Positions 20,625 to 31,060 of a DNA stretch of 64,000 bases are shown here, piece after piece. The translations under genes and the position numbers were made by a program. Location of the stretch: positions 7,626,001 to 7,690,000 of the forward strand of contig CP053152.1 in assembly GCA_014607495.2 (NCBI GenBank), in the 5' to 3' direction. Under the pieces are notes generated by a model, which saw only the letters and a program-made list of their open reading frames with translations, was not told where the DNA came from and made no database searches. The stretch's first letter is position 1. Each line of letters starts with the position of its first letter. The stretch comes from Carposina sasakii. Its lineage: Eukaryota; Arthropoda; Insecta; Lepidoptera; Carposinidae.

Positions 20625-21284
20625 GGCTTAGCTGAAAATTACATAAGCTCCAAAAAGTAAATGTTTTTAATAAGCCTATAAACTAAACTAGGGTATTCAT
20701 CTTATTATTATTATTTTGTTTTAAAAAAATATGTAGGTACCCAAAGTTAAATTTAAAGCTCGTGCCATATGACTTCAATAGGTATAACTATACAAAACTA
20801 GGCGGAAATGTAATTAGTTAAAAGTACATTATGTAAATCTGTAAGTATTGTAAGTATGTAAGTATATCTGACTAAATAATTTGTTCAGAGTAGGTATTAT
20901 CTTAAAAAAAACTCACATTTTACCTATGTAAGTACTAAAACAATTAATTTTTTAAGGAAAAGAAAAAAAATAACACTTTAATATTTACTTATTAATGTGT
21001 GTGTACCTACCATGAAAAGTACCTACAATTTATTTATCTTCATCTAAATTCTTTAGGTGGCAGCGTAGTAGTTTTTTTTTAAAATTTATTTATAGGTATA
21101 TTGTGCAAATAAATGAAGTATGTATAGTTGTTTTATTTACTGCGTATTAATTTAATAGATAATTAATTAAGATAATGGTGGATATTTAGCTATCTACGTA
21201 CCTTGAGGGCATTAAATCTTGAACACCAAGGTTGCTCTTTCAATTGTTTATCAAAGCTTCCTCGGCGCGATCCCGCTTCTGAAC
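20625..21284 (-). other. Gypsy 5' leader with tRNA-Leu-like primer-binding site
   Basis: This is the non-coding leader between the 5' LTR and gag. Just inside the LTR, 21263-21284 reads on the minus strand as GTTCAGAAGCGGGATCGCGCC. That resembles the complement of an insect tRNA-Leu 3' end (TCAGAAGTGGGATTCGAACC), which mdg3-group elements use as primer. The remainder is AT-rich with no open frame. Confidence 0.6.
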
Positions 21285-21590
21285 TATTGTCGCTTGAGAT
21301 AAATAATAAACTTCCAAAAGTTTAAATAGATAGTTTATTAAACATATATTACGTAATTACTCAAATATTCGTTGCCCGTCTCACTCGCAAGTCCCGCCCT
21401 ATATCCTTCCTTTTTTTAATATACCATAGCCACAACATAGTTGGCATGAAACACCATACAGCCAAGTCAAATCCTCAACTAGCACTTGCGAGTGAGCTAA
21501 CAATATTGCTTTCCTTTATCAACAGAACGTTTTAACTTAAAATTTAATAAAACTAAGAAATTTAATAATATAAAATCAATAAAGCTAACA
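21285..21590 (-). repeat. Gypsy 5' LTR
   Basis: This is a 306-bp direct repeat of 6015-6320 with four differences. It is followed outside by the CAAG duplication at 21591-21594. Confidence 0.92.
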
Positions 21591-21594
21591 CAAG

Positions 21595-22012
21595 AAATAT
21601 TTATACAACCAGATTTTTCAGAGTTGTGCAAAGAAAAACGTGCCCATTTGTCACATTAATAAAACTGGTGTTCTCTGTCATCTTGTATTGTATTTTGATA
21701 GTAATACATTCTAAAAACTAAAAAATAAAATTTTAACCGAATGATGATATTCAAAAAAGTTGCCATCAATAAAGTTCAAATAATTGATCAACCCTAATGA
21801 AGAGTCACAAGTGATAAAAAAACAGCAATGTGTCACACAATAACCCCACTTAATTTAATTAGTCACAGGATCACCCGATACAATTTGCGCGGAGAGCAAA
21901 GATTACTGATAATCAAATCAAAAATACATTTCCTGCGAGTAATAATACTGTCGTATAACTCAACACAATGACACTTGTTTAGCATTTCAGTATTTACCTG
22001 GCCTACACCCTG
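21595..22012 (+). repeat. MITE-like repeat D, copy 1
   Basis: About 250 bp of this stretch (roughly 21722-21975) reappears inverted at 43510-43770. Shared landmarks are AATTGATCAACC, AGTCACAGGATC, CGCGGAGAGCAAAGATTACTG and GTCGTATAACT. The right end is a CACCCTGTATAG terminus, as in TA-flanked elements. The left end is missing or lay where the Gypsy element now sits. Confidence 0.55.
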
Positions 22013-22199
22013 TATAGACTTAGTTTATTTTTAGTATTTATAATAGTAAATACGTTACAAAGAATACGAAGTATAAAAAGAACAAAGTTATCTTTTTACA
22101 CCCTGTATAGACCTTGACTGCACATTTTAGATTTAGGTCTATTTTGCACAATTTAGGATATTTTTGAGGTTGGTCGTTTTTAAATGAATTTATGTCATT

Positions 22200-22340
22200 C
22201 TAAAAGTATATACCTATACTACGAAAAGATATCTTCCTGCCTGCCTGAAGGCAGAAGGAGGCAAGCGCGCTCCATCTTAGACTGCAACGGTGCTTACCAT
22301 CAGGTGTGTTGTAGTCAAGCGTAAGCCTATTTATTATAAA
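22200..22340 (+). repeat. Dispersed repeat fragment (CTTACCATCAGGTG family)
   Basis: GGTGCTTACCATCAGGTG followed by GTCAAGCGTAAGCCTATT matches a very common lepidopteran dispersed repeat. A diverged relative lies at about 54500-54590. Confidence 0.45.
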
Positions 22341-22341
22341 A

Positions 22342-22935
22342 AGCCGACAAGTGCGAGTTGAACTCGCGTGAAGAGGGTTCCGTACGATGTTACCTATCAT
22401 GTTTTTTTAAATCTGACAAAAAGTTGGTACGCACAATATTGAGTGATTTACCATGTTATTTTAATATCATGGACTTCTTATAGGTTTTCCTATAATCTAT
22501 AAGGAGAAAACTAATTTCTGTATTTTTTTCAAAATTTTAGGTTCAGTAGTTTCGGAGATAAGGGGGGGGGGGAATGGTCAATTTTCGTCTATTTTCTTGA
22601 ATAACTTGGAAACTATTTATTTTAAAATTACAAAAAAATACATTTAAGATCTTCTCAACAAGACCTTTCATTTGATATGCCACACGATGCAGTTTTCAGA
22701 ATTTTTTTTTTAATTTTCCCCTTCCCCCCCAAAAATGACGCCCCATATACAGATTTCATCTGCTCACGTCACACCTCTGTGTTTGGGTCACAGGAATTGA
22801 TATGTGTACCAAATTTCAACTTAATCGGTCTAATAGATTCGGAGATAATTGACTGTAAGCGACGGACGGACAGACACACGAGTGATCCTATAAGGGTTCC
22901 GTTTTTGTATTCAGACATACGGAACCCTAAAAAGA
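22342..22935 (+). repeat. Lepidopteran 'ACAAGTGCGAGT…GGAACCC' dispersed repeat
   Basis: The stretch starts AGCCGACAAGTGCGAGT, continues with GAGGGTTCCGTAC, includes ACTGTAAGCGACGGACGG and GACAGACACACG, and ends at ACGGAACCCTAAAAAG. This is the layout of a widespread lepidopteran repeat with inverted GGGTTCCGTA-type blocks. A G run at 22562-22572 and a C run at 22719-22730 lie inside. Confidence 0.6.
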
Positions 22936-23617
22936 GTTCAGTCTAGTTAAAGAAACATAGAATGAACATTTAAGAACTATATCTACTATTAAAAAAAACC
23001 TAGTGTATACTACTGCTACAATAATGTTGTAATGTTTACGAATGAATTTCATTAAAAATAATAATGATTAAAAAAATCGTGAAAATAATATTGACAACAT
23101 CTTTATTATTAAACTGACTTAAACATGAATGTGATCACGAACTGTTACTGGTTTTAAGTTTTAAATAGACTTAAAAGTAAATAGGCCGGTTAACTGTAAC
23201 AAAATTTTAGGACTAAAAAAGTATCTTCGCGTAATGGGTCAAAATAATACAAAAATATGCATTAAACTTACTTTTAATTTCATTATAAAAAGCTTTAAAC
23301 ACTAATTAGTCCCTATTTAATCAAACACAAAAACAGTTGTTGTTGTTGTAACGGTTGAACGAACACTGAATGATATGAATTGTATTTTATCAATCAACAT
23401 CACAAAATTTCCGAATATTAAAGAGACAAGAAATTTGTAAAAGCTGTAAAACACAACTTATTGATTAGTTTCTGAGAGCCATTTTATAGATGGCGGTATT
23501 ATAGTTATGCCAGTGCATGTAACTCATTTTACGCTTACCTAGAGTCAATTTTGAGTTAGGTCACTATAATATTAAGCGAGCGACATTTTGTATGCACATA
23601 AGACTTTATTTATTCAC
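22936..23617. other. AT-rich intergenic DNA
   Basis: I see no gene, RNA or recognisable repeat here. Confidence 0.3.
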
Positions 23618-24215
23618 TAGTGTACGCCCGCGACTCCGTCCTAGTGGGCTACAGAAAAAACAAAATGTCGAAATTATCCGGGATAAAAACATTTTCCCGG
23701 GATAAAAAGTAGCCTACTCGTATATGTTAAGTGGGACCTGTCACAATATATTCCTGAAAATTGCATCGAAATCGGTTCAGCCGTTTCTGAGATTAGCGTG
23801 CACAAATGCACAGACAAACAGACAAAAATTCCAAAAATATTTTTTTTTGGGTACTATTGCGTTTCTTCTATGCTGTTTTGGGAGTAAAAAAAAAAGTATA
23901 ATATGACAGCTGCTTCTCTTCCCGGGCATACTGTGCAAGTCAGTAGAGGGACAAGAGGGTCTTGGTGTTTTGTAGGCGATGGGCTGACCACCTGTCACTA
24001 CTAACCGAACTTATACATCTCAAATATACTCTCAAAATTGGTCAGAAGTGGCACCATGTGGTTCTATCGGCCCTTGGTGCTCTGCCTACTCCGTAAGGGA
24101 TAAAGGCGTGATTATATGTATGTATATGTTGCGTTGATAAAGGTCTCCTATAATATTTTTTCTCATATATATTCCATGTACAGACAGCGATCCGTTACAT
24201 TTTTATTATATGTAT
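23618..24215 (+). repeat. Family A retroposon, copy 2, split by a family B insertion
   Basis: The 5' part (23618-23863) has the CACTAGTGTACGCCCGCGAC start, the TTATCCGGGATAAAAAC block and the GAAATCGGTTCAGCCG block. The 3' part (24129-24215) resumes with TTGCGTTGATAAAGGTCTCC and ends in the ATCCGTTACATTTTTATTATATG tail. Confidence 0.7.
23864..24128 (+). mobile_element. Family B SINE-like retroposon inserted in family A
   Basis: This is a 265-bp insertion flanked by a seven-base direct repeat, TTGCGTT, at 23857-23863 and 24129-24135. It starts TCTTCTATGCTG and ends with a GTGATTATATGTATG tail. Other copies are at 56291-56550, 56695-56935 and 61150-61265. Target duplication plus a simple 3' tail indicates retroposition. 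Confidence 0.7.
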
Positions 24216-24249
24216 GTATAGAAGAAGAATAGAAGAAGATTTATTATGA

Positions 24250-24580
24250 CTTGATCATTACAGGGTGTAAGTGGGTTCGATTACTATTAATTAGGACCCA
24301 TCCTCACCTGTCCGTGCACCCTGCTAAGTATTTAACGGACGAGGCTCTGACGCTAAATAGCTTATAAGTATTAATAGATATCTATTTAGAATGGCACGGA
24401 TACATTTCCTATTGGAGTCGTTACCGGTCGCTAGATTTGTATTTGTGCTCGAAAAGCAGCGGTAGGCTTACCCCTTATTACGTGGGACTTAATAGGCTAA
24501 CTGGTGAGAAGTGAGTGTGTAATTTGCATACTCCTGCTCAACCTTTTTGGGGGGCTAATGGACTATATGTATGTATGTAA
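24250..24580 (+). other. Possible retroposon with TATG-repeat tail
   Basis: The stretch ends in TATATGTATGTATGTAA, as SINE-like copies often do, and has higher GC than its surroundings. I found no second copy in the window, so this is only a suggestion. Confidence 0.25.
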
Positions 24581-24806
24581 GACTTGATCCATGCGGTGTT
24601 ATTACAAAACCGCGTCTGGCTGCCTGTCCACCGGAGCGGAGAAACGGAGAAATATTAACAAAAAGGGTTGCAGGACTGGAGCAGCTTCATTTGCTGAGCC
24701 AATTTTCGATACAGTCCTATTTATAATATTATTCTGATTCTCCGTTTAAGGCAGCCAAGTAAGACAATGTTCAAAACTGAAATGAATGAAATTTGATAGC
24801 AAAATA

Positions 24807-25159
24807 CGGGATGTTTTTTCGTTGCCATCCTTAGCGAAGGGTACGTACTCTATACATCAAATAAAGTATGTTTATGTAAAAAAATGCATTTTTTTTGCAA
24901 TCATTCAATCAGGGCGAAATTTATGTGTCCAGTGTTTATGCTAGCGTATTCATAGACAGATATTAATTATTTCTTGTGAAAAAATCTTGCTACGCGCGAC
25001 TATGTGCATTTATGCAGAAAAACGCAGTCTATTTACTCATCTTTGGACCTTAATATCTTGGGAACACTTCCTAGGTATGCTTCCATAAAGAAAAATGATC
25101 ATGATGATGAGGAGATATCCCGTAGTTTTCGGGAACGTTGACGATCAAAAATCATTCTG
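24807..25159 (+). mobile_element. TA-flanked MITE C, copy 1
   Basis: The ends are CGGGATGTTTTTTCGTTGCC and, reading inward from the right, CAGAATGATTTTTGATCG, flanked by TA at both sides. The interior landmarks (GAAGGGTACGTACTCTATACA, GTCTATTTACTCA, TTCGGGAACGTTGACGA) recur at 26454-26886, 40535-40900 and 47635-48015. No coding capacity is present. Tc1/mariner-type mobilisation is inferred from the TA sites. Confidence 0.65.
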
Positions 25160-25279
25160 TATATAGAATATCTGTCATGAACTTGACTTGGCAGCCTTTA
25201 ACTTAAACAATGTTTAAATTCTTTTCATTTTAATAGCACGGTACGTACCTATCTCATTATTTTAAGATGTATTCGCTGA

Positions 25280-25650
25280 TTCTTTTTTTAAAATATTCCT
25301 TGATGTACGAGGATGGTTCTTACGGAGAGAAAATTTCAAAATACTTTTCTATAGCGGCGGCTCACGACTTTGTCCACGTGAAAGGGCATTATAGGTACCC
25401 GTGCAAAGCCGGGGCGGATCCCTAGGAATATTATAAAAATGAATCGCTGAAAGAATCTCGAGAACAGCTGAACCTATTTCGGTAATTCTTTTTTTAGAAT
25501 ATTCCTTGAAGTACGAAGAAGGTTGTTACGAAGAAATTAAAAAAAAAATTGCCTGTAAAAGTCTAAAAACAAGACTTTTCTATAGCAGCCGCCCATGACT
25601 TTGTCCACGTGAAAAAGCATCCGTGCAAAGCCGGCGCGTATCCCTAGTTG
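25280..25650 (+). repeat. Two tandem copies of a degraded dispersed repeat
   Basis: The block from TTCTTTTTTTAAAATATTCC through GACTTTGTCCACGTG to GCAAAGCCGGGGCGGATCCC (about 25282-25421) occurs again in diverged form at about 25486-25648. The GTCCACGTG and CCGTGCAAAGCCGG motifs are typical of old lepidopteran LINE-like tails. Confidence 0.5.
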
Positions 25651-26453
25651 TACATATTTTATTAACATAATAATAAAAGTTCTTTCCATATTATTGTAAG
25701 ATTACGAATTTTCCTAAGACGCGACTGTCGCCCACCATGTGCCGCTCTAAAATCCGCATGCCACTTTAGGCAAAGGTGAATGTTGCAAGCGATTTTATTT
25801 CAATCTCAAAGTGGCCTAAGATTACTTTTAGGCGAGTAATAATAGCGCTTAAAAATAAGGTTCCACGGTTTAAATTGTGTTAAAATGTTTGTTTAGTTGA
25901 GATATTAGTGGCTCGATTCAATATCGTGTTAGTGCTAAGCCTAGATACATATAAGGCGTGTGTGGGTGCAAGGCTGACCTTATAGGCTCGGCCCACAGGT
26001 AACATTTATATGATTTCCCGGCATCCCACGCCCGCTGTTATTATCACCATAAAGTGATAGATGAACAAGTTAACAGTCAGCAGGCGTGTTGCGAATGGAC
26101 TGCAATATTGGGTAGTACTTACCTTGTTGGTAATATAGTTTTATATTATTTTTGATGCAGAGTCACAATGACTGGAGATGTATATTGTAGTAACTACCTA
26201 TTTCTTAATTCAAGTTTCGATACTAAAGCATGTACTTATAGGTAGATAGGTATACTTACCTACTCTACCTAATAGGTACTCGATATAGTATGTCCACATT
26301 TCCTAGCTATAGTGGTTATCTATATCAATCAATTCTATTTGATTTCTTAATTTAGGCCCGGCATAGCTTCTTCCAGGTATTCTAACCTCAAGTATACCTA
26401 CTTACATACCAACCGGTATCTTTAGAGAACTAATAGAAGAAAAATTAAACATA
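25651..26453. other. Intergenic DNA, nothing recognised
   Basis: No coding exon, RNA or repeat could be supported. Confidence 0.3.
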
Positions 26454-26886
26454 CGGGATGTTTTTTTGTCGTCAACGTTTCCGAATACTTCTCATAATTC
26501 TCCTCATTATCACCAATATTTTTCTCCATGGAAGTAGGTACCTTGGTACCTATACTATAACTGGGAAGTGTCTGACCAGTACATTCTTTGTGTCTGACTT
26601 TTAAAATATTATTCAACGTCCAAAGTTGAGTTGTCAAATTTGTTTTTGTTTTTGCACAAATGAATGTAGACGCATTTAACAAATATTTTTCTCCAAAAAA
26701 ATTTCAACGTTTTCTATCAAAAAGCCAACGCAAACACCAGAGACCCTTACACATGACAAAATAAATTTAAAAAATTGTCTGAAAAATTTAAATCGATTCA
26801 CTACAATTTTTTGGCATTACTTTATTTGATGTATATAGAGTAGGTACGTACCTCTAATAAACGGTGGCAACAAAAAAAACATTCTG
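26454..26886 (-). mobile_element. TA-flanked MITE C, diverged copy in reverse orientation
   Basis: The left end, CGGGATGTTTTTTTGTCGTC, is the reverse complement of the right end of the other copies. The right end, CGGTGGCAACAAAAAAAACATTCTG, corresponds to their left end. TA flanks both sides. The interior has diverged strongly. Confidence 0.55.
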
Positions 26887-26892
26887 TATAGG

Positions 26893-26935
26893 TTTAGTCC
26901 AGCAGTGGACTACAATAGGCTGATGATGATGATGA
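26893..26935 (+). repeat. Retroposon tail fragment with TGA repeats
   Basis: AGTCCAGCAGTGGACTACAATAGG followed by four TGATGA-type repeats is the 3' tail of the family at 33450-33703. Confidence 0.6.
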
Positions 26936-27039
26936 TGACCCGTCATTGATGACTCCTTCTGGGGACTTGTTATTCTATGGTGTATGTCAAACTTATACCT
27001 CCATGCGTCAAATGGTAATTTTTTTTTGTATTTAATTCA

Positions 27040-27237
27040 TATTTATTCCATCCCAGAGGAAATTATGCGAAACCCTATAGCCTATGTTCATCCGGGTCTA
27101 ATAAGGATTCTAACGGTGAAAGAAGTTTTGAAATCGGTCCAGTAGTTTCGGAGCCTATTCGCTGTAAAAAAACAAACAAACAAACAAAGTTTACCTCTTT
27201 ATAATATTAGTATAGATATAATATATATATATATATA
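27040..27237 (+). repeat. RTE-like LINE 3' end remnant and TA microsatellite
   Basis: GAAATCGGTCCAGTAGTTTCGG, then an (AAAC)n run and TTATAATATTAGTATAGAT, are the usual 3' end of lepidopteran RTE elements. A (TA)n run follows at about 27216-27236. Confidence 0.5.
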
Positions 27238-27525
27238 GAAAAGAGTCTATGGAAAACCCAAGATAAGTAGGGTACCTACTATAGTCGCAGATTTTACGTA
27301 CCTACCCTTGTTTAGTCAAATTTAAAAAAACTTAGATTCCTGCTACAGAAGGCGCAGCGCACTGTGCGGAAATTCAAATAAATAGAGCACTAAAGTAATA
27401 AACAATTCAGATCCCACAGTATAGAAGCTTCACACAAATTACCTAGGTAGGATCTAATAACGATGTGTCATTTTATATAACTGGAAAATAATCGCATGTA
27501 AAATATACATAATATCTGTTAAAAG

Positions 27526-27687
27526 GGCCGATTTTTCCAAACCTCAGATAGCCTATCAGAAGTTAAGTTCTAGACACGCGGCAGCTTGTCAAGCCATGTT
27601 GTCTCTAAAACTTGACCATGATAGAGACAGCATCAAGTTAATTCTTCAGATAGACTACCTGACGTTTGGAAAAATCAGCCCTTAGGC
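27526..27687. mobile_element. Short MITE with about 40-bp terminal inverted repeats
   Basis: GGGCCGATTTTTCCAAACCTCAG at the left pairs with CTGACGTTTGGAAAAATCAGCCC at the right, and the similarity extends inward over GATAGCCTATC/GATAGACTAC. The target duplication is unclear, although TTA occurs at both sides. Confidence 0.55.
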
Positions 27688-27689
27688 AA

Positions 27690-28789
27690 TGTTTACCTTA
27701 AAAAACGTGTAAATTCTCTATTATGTTGTTGTTACATACAGTCCAGTTTTTTCTTGTTCTAAGTAGACTAAGTCGCCTTTTAAGGACTTCATACGAGTAC
27801 TTAAACTTAGGTATACTTACTTAATTATTATTAGCTTACTTACTTTTCAAGGCAAAACTGATTTGCTTTGGACATACATTACTGCAGTTTAGTTTGTCCC
27901 CAATAACTTTATACACATATATCCCGCGGGTCTAGAAATAGCTAGTTTTATGTTTCAAATGTACAAAGTATTAACATACCTACCTAACTAATTTTATATA
28001 AACCTACATCTTTTGAAGAGTACATCCATATTTTGTTCTAATTCCAGTAACATCTGTGTAAACTTCTTTCAAAAAAGAAATTGCTTAAACGCCCCACATA
28101 CATACGTAATTAAAATATTCCTAAGGAAAATGTTACTTTAAAAGTGTTTAGACTTATTTCTAAATGTACGTAAATAATAAGTAGGTATATTTGAGTTTTT
28201 TTAACACCTGTTTAATGTTTCACTATAATTTGAGATTGGTTCCAAATAAATCTTATGATGTACATATTTATTTAGATCACAACAGTTAACTACTGCCTAC
28301 TAAGCGACAGTATTCAATAAAACAGTTCTTCCTGTTTTTACACCCATTAGGCTAAAAGACAATTAATAATAATCTTTTATTACAGTTTTAGCTGTCAATT
28401 CATTTAATTAGGTAAATAATTTAATTAGAAAAGAGTAAAAGTAGGCAGGACTTTAGGGTGAAACTGTATTAAAATAACAGTGCAAACAAAAGACATCAAC
28501 GAGCTTTCCTTCAAACTTATACGAACTATTGCTAAACCATGTAGAAAGGGAGGGAGGGAGAGAGGGAGGGACCAATTCGCAGGAAATAATTTTTATTACT
28601 TAGTTATATTTCATTGCTTTAGTGTTATTACACATTTTATTAAAAAGAAAAGTTAACATTTTCTACAACGCCAAAGGAAATAAACAACTGTTGATTCGAA
28701 ATTTTTTATGCATTCAAAAAATTGATATAAAACATAAATGACGGCAAATCAAGAAACCTTATAAAAAATAGGTCATTATCATAGATCCT
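27690..28789. other. AT-rich DNA with a G-quadruplex motif
   Basis: No gene is seen. Five GGG runs fall within 23 bases at 28548-28570 (GGGAGGGAGGGAGAGAGGGAG and one more GGG), a strong G-quadruplex pattern on +. Confidence 0.4.
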
Positions 28790-28915
28790 AAGGTTGATTT
28801 TTCCGTCTGCGAGTAGTTGTCGCGCGGCCCAGGCAGAGCGGCCGGCCGTTGACCCGGCGCTGGCGCAGAGCCTCCCGCGCCGCATTCCGCGCACAAACCG
28901 CACTTCCTAAGGGCT
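28790..28915 (-). other. Isolated GC-rich island, possible exon or regulatory element
   Basis: This short GC-rich block stands out in AT-rich surroundings. On the minus strand it follows a CCCTTAG acceptor-like site, and two frames are open across it. One begins CGLCAECGAGG, which has zinc-ligand-like cysteines. No good donor follows at the end of the GC block. I do not recognise a protein family. Confidence 0.2.
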
Positions 28916-30690
28916 CCTCAAAATAACAATGTTGTTTGAACTGCTTTCATCTCTGACTTAGAATTTTACTAGCTTTTCATCTTCCCATATTCCAATTGTC
29001 ATAGAATTATGTAGGTATTTTGTTACTTTATGGCCAGTTGTTGGATCAGTGGTTAAAAAGGCTTACTATTAGAAAATGCGTTAATTATGTCAGTATACTT
29101 ATACATACTCGTATATATAAATTACCAGCGTGTACAGCAAATTATCCGTAGGCAGTTGGTGAATAAAATAGATAGAGTCTTTGGTTGGTTTGAGATGATT
29201 TATTTGCTACTACTAAATACCTCAGATTACAAACTTAGGTACTTATTAGTCTACTTATACTTACCTTACTTAACTCTACCATGTATAGATACTAGATATA
29301 AAAAAATATATAATCGAATTCACCTCTACCTGTTTCATCTGTACATACCTAAAAACATCTTCTAAGTTATTATAATGTTACACGGTTCCCTGATAGAACA
29401 GATACAAGTGCACATTAAGGACATTTTCGCCCGTTACAAGTCGGATTCCACAGAACTTGTTCCACCCTCCAGAGGTAGCATTATGAACCTTTCTATAAAT
29501 CACGCCATTTTGTTTTCTAGTGAAATAAACTATAAGGTCCATTATGTATGCGCACAATAATTGTAGCAAAGCAAATCTATGTAAGAACTTTACATACCTA
29601 CCTATATGCGGCTGCGGCAATAATTGCACATAGCTAATTAACATAGGTATTCGTATACATCAATAAATGTAAGAAAATTTAAATTAAACTATTGTTAATT
29701 GTATAATATTTTCTATGCGAATATACATATAATTTTCCTTTCGAGATGATCTGTCATAGGCACCTACATATACGTACCAATCTGTCACTTAATATAGACT
29801 TCCTGGTTTAGGTACTAATCCAAAAATACTGCCAGGGATAAGTTCTCATTTCAATATCATTTATGTATTTAAGATTCAAGGGATGTTAGATTCTAAAGGC
29901 CGAAGCACATTGTGGATCACCTTATCAGGGTCCGACTCTTCTTAGGAGTAATTTGCAACTTTTTATTCGAAAAATTATCTATACTATAAGTAATAAGTAA
30001 GATTAATAAACGCTAAAATCCATTGTGCTTACATTGTTTAAGGAACTTGTAAATTGCTTGCGGCTTTAAGGACTCTACATAAAAATTACAGCCCATAAAC
30101 ATATTCATATTGTACCTCTCATGCACGGATAGACATGTCAGTTCGTTCTCTCGAGAATACTAATTTATTTCTTTTTCATCCAGTCAAATAAAATGTTATG
30201 ACGTATGCGAATTGCCCACATAGGGATATTGTGCGGTTCAAACTATGTAATTTACGTTTATTGCCTATCTTCGAGGTGCACTTAACTATAAATGCTGCAA
30301 TTACAAATGTATTTTTTCAAAATAATGCAGGTCCATTCTGCGTCGTTGTGCTTTATCAGGGAACTTATTCGTCATAATGTGCGTAGATTACAAATGGACG
30401 ATGTTTTTATAAAAATATACTTGATAAAATATATTTAAATTTAGCAGGTCATTGACGTAATTAAGTGGATTAATAAATAACTATATTCATAATAAAATAA
30501 AAGGTATAGATCGTACGTGCCTAATTGGGAAATGCTATGGAAAGTAAGAAGTTTTTTTCCATTTTGCTGTAAGTTCGTTTAACTTTTTATTCTTTGTAGC
30601 CATTTTTTACACCGCATAAGTATAGGTCACCCTATATTACGTGTTCCTTGTAAGTCTAACTAACATTAGCGTTACAAACAAAAAAGAAAT
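28916..30690. other. AT-rich DNA, nothing recognised
   Basis: No supported gene, RNA or repeat. The short open frames here have AT-rich, low-information translations and are not credible genes. Confidence 0.3.
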
Positions 30691-30699
30691 ACAACTAGC

Positions 30700-31060
30700 A
30701 AAATGGCATTTGTGGATATCCAAGCAACATCCTACTCCCACGGGCAGCGATGCGGATCGACAATAAACGCATTAAAATTGTCGAGAAAACAGATTCGCGC
30801 CACCTTCATTGCGTTCCTTGGACATGGCTGTATGGATAGATTTGAAACCGTTAGAGTATTCGCCTCCTGCGGGGCGGAAGTAGCCGTATCCTGCAGTACG
30901 GCCGGTGCGCCTGTTTGCATATAATCAGAGTCGTAATGGATCCCCGAGGGCTCGCAATGCGCTACGAGTGTTACTAACGACGCCGCGGACAGTTAGAGCG
31001 CAAGTAACCCGATATAAATCGCACCTCTTTACGGGACATCGTATATTTTATGTCTATATA
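30700..31060. other. GC-richer block of unknown role
   Basis: Base composition shifts to higher GC with many CpGs (for example ACGACGCCGCGGACAG at about 30977). A 73-codon frame starts at an ATG at 30703 but matches nothing I know, and the opposite strand is open as well. A regulatory element is possible. Confidence 0.2.

Larger units (their letters stand above)
6011..21594 (-). mobile_element. Ty3/Gypsy (mdg3-like) LTR retrotransposon, interrupted by two later transposons
   Basis: The element reads right to left. Its 5' LTR is 21285-21590 and its 3' LTR is 6015-6320. A four-base target duplication, CAAG, lies at 6011-6014 and 21591-21594. A primer-binding site resembling the 3' end of tRNA-Leu follows the 5' LTR. 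The order is Gag, protease, reverse transcriptase, RNase H, integrase, which is Gypsy order. Removing the pogo-like element and the Bel-Pao element leaves about 6.7 kb. The two LTRs differ at 4 of 306 positions, so the insertion is fairly recent. The copy is dead: it is split twice and has single-base frameshifts near 14010-14016, 13285 and 10890. No env gene is seen. Confidence 0.9.
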
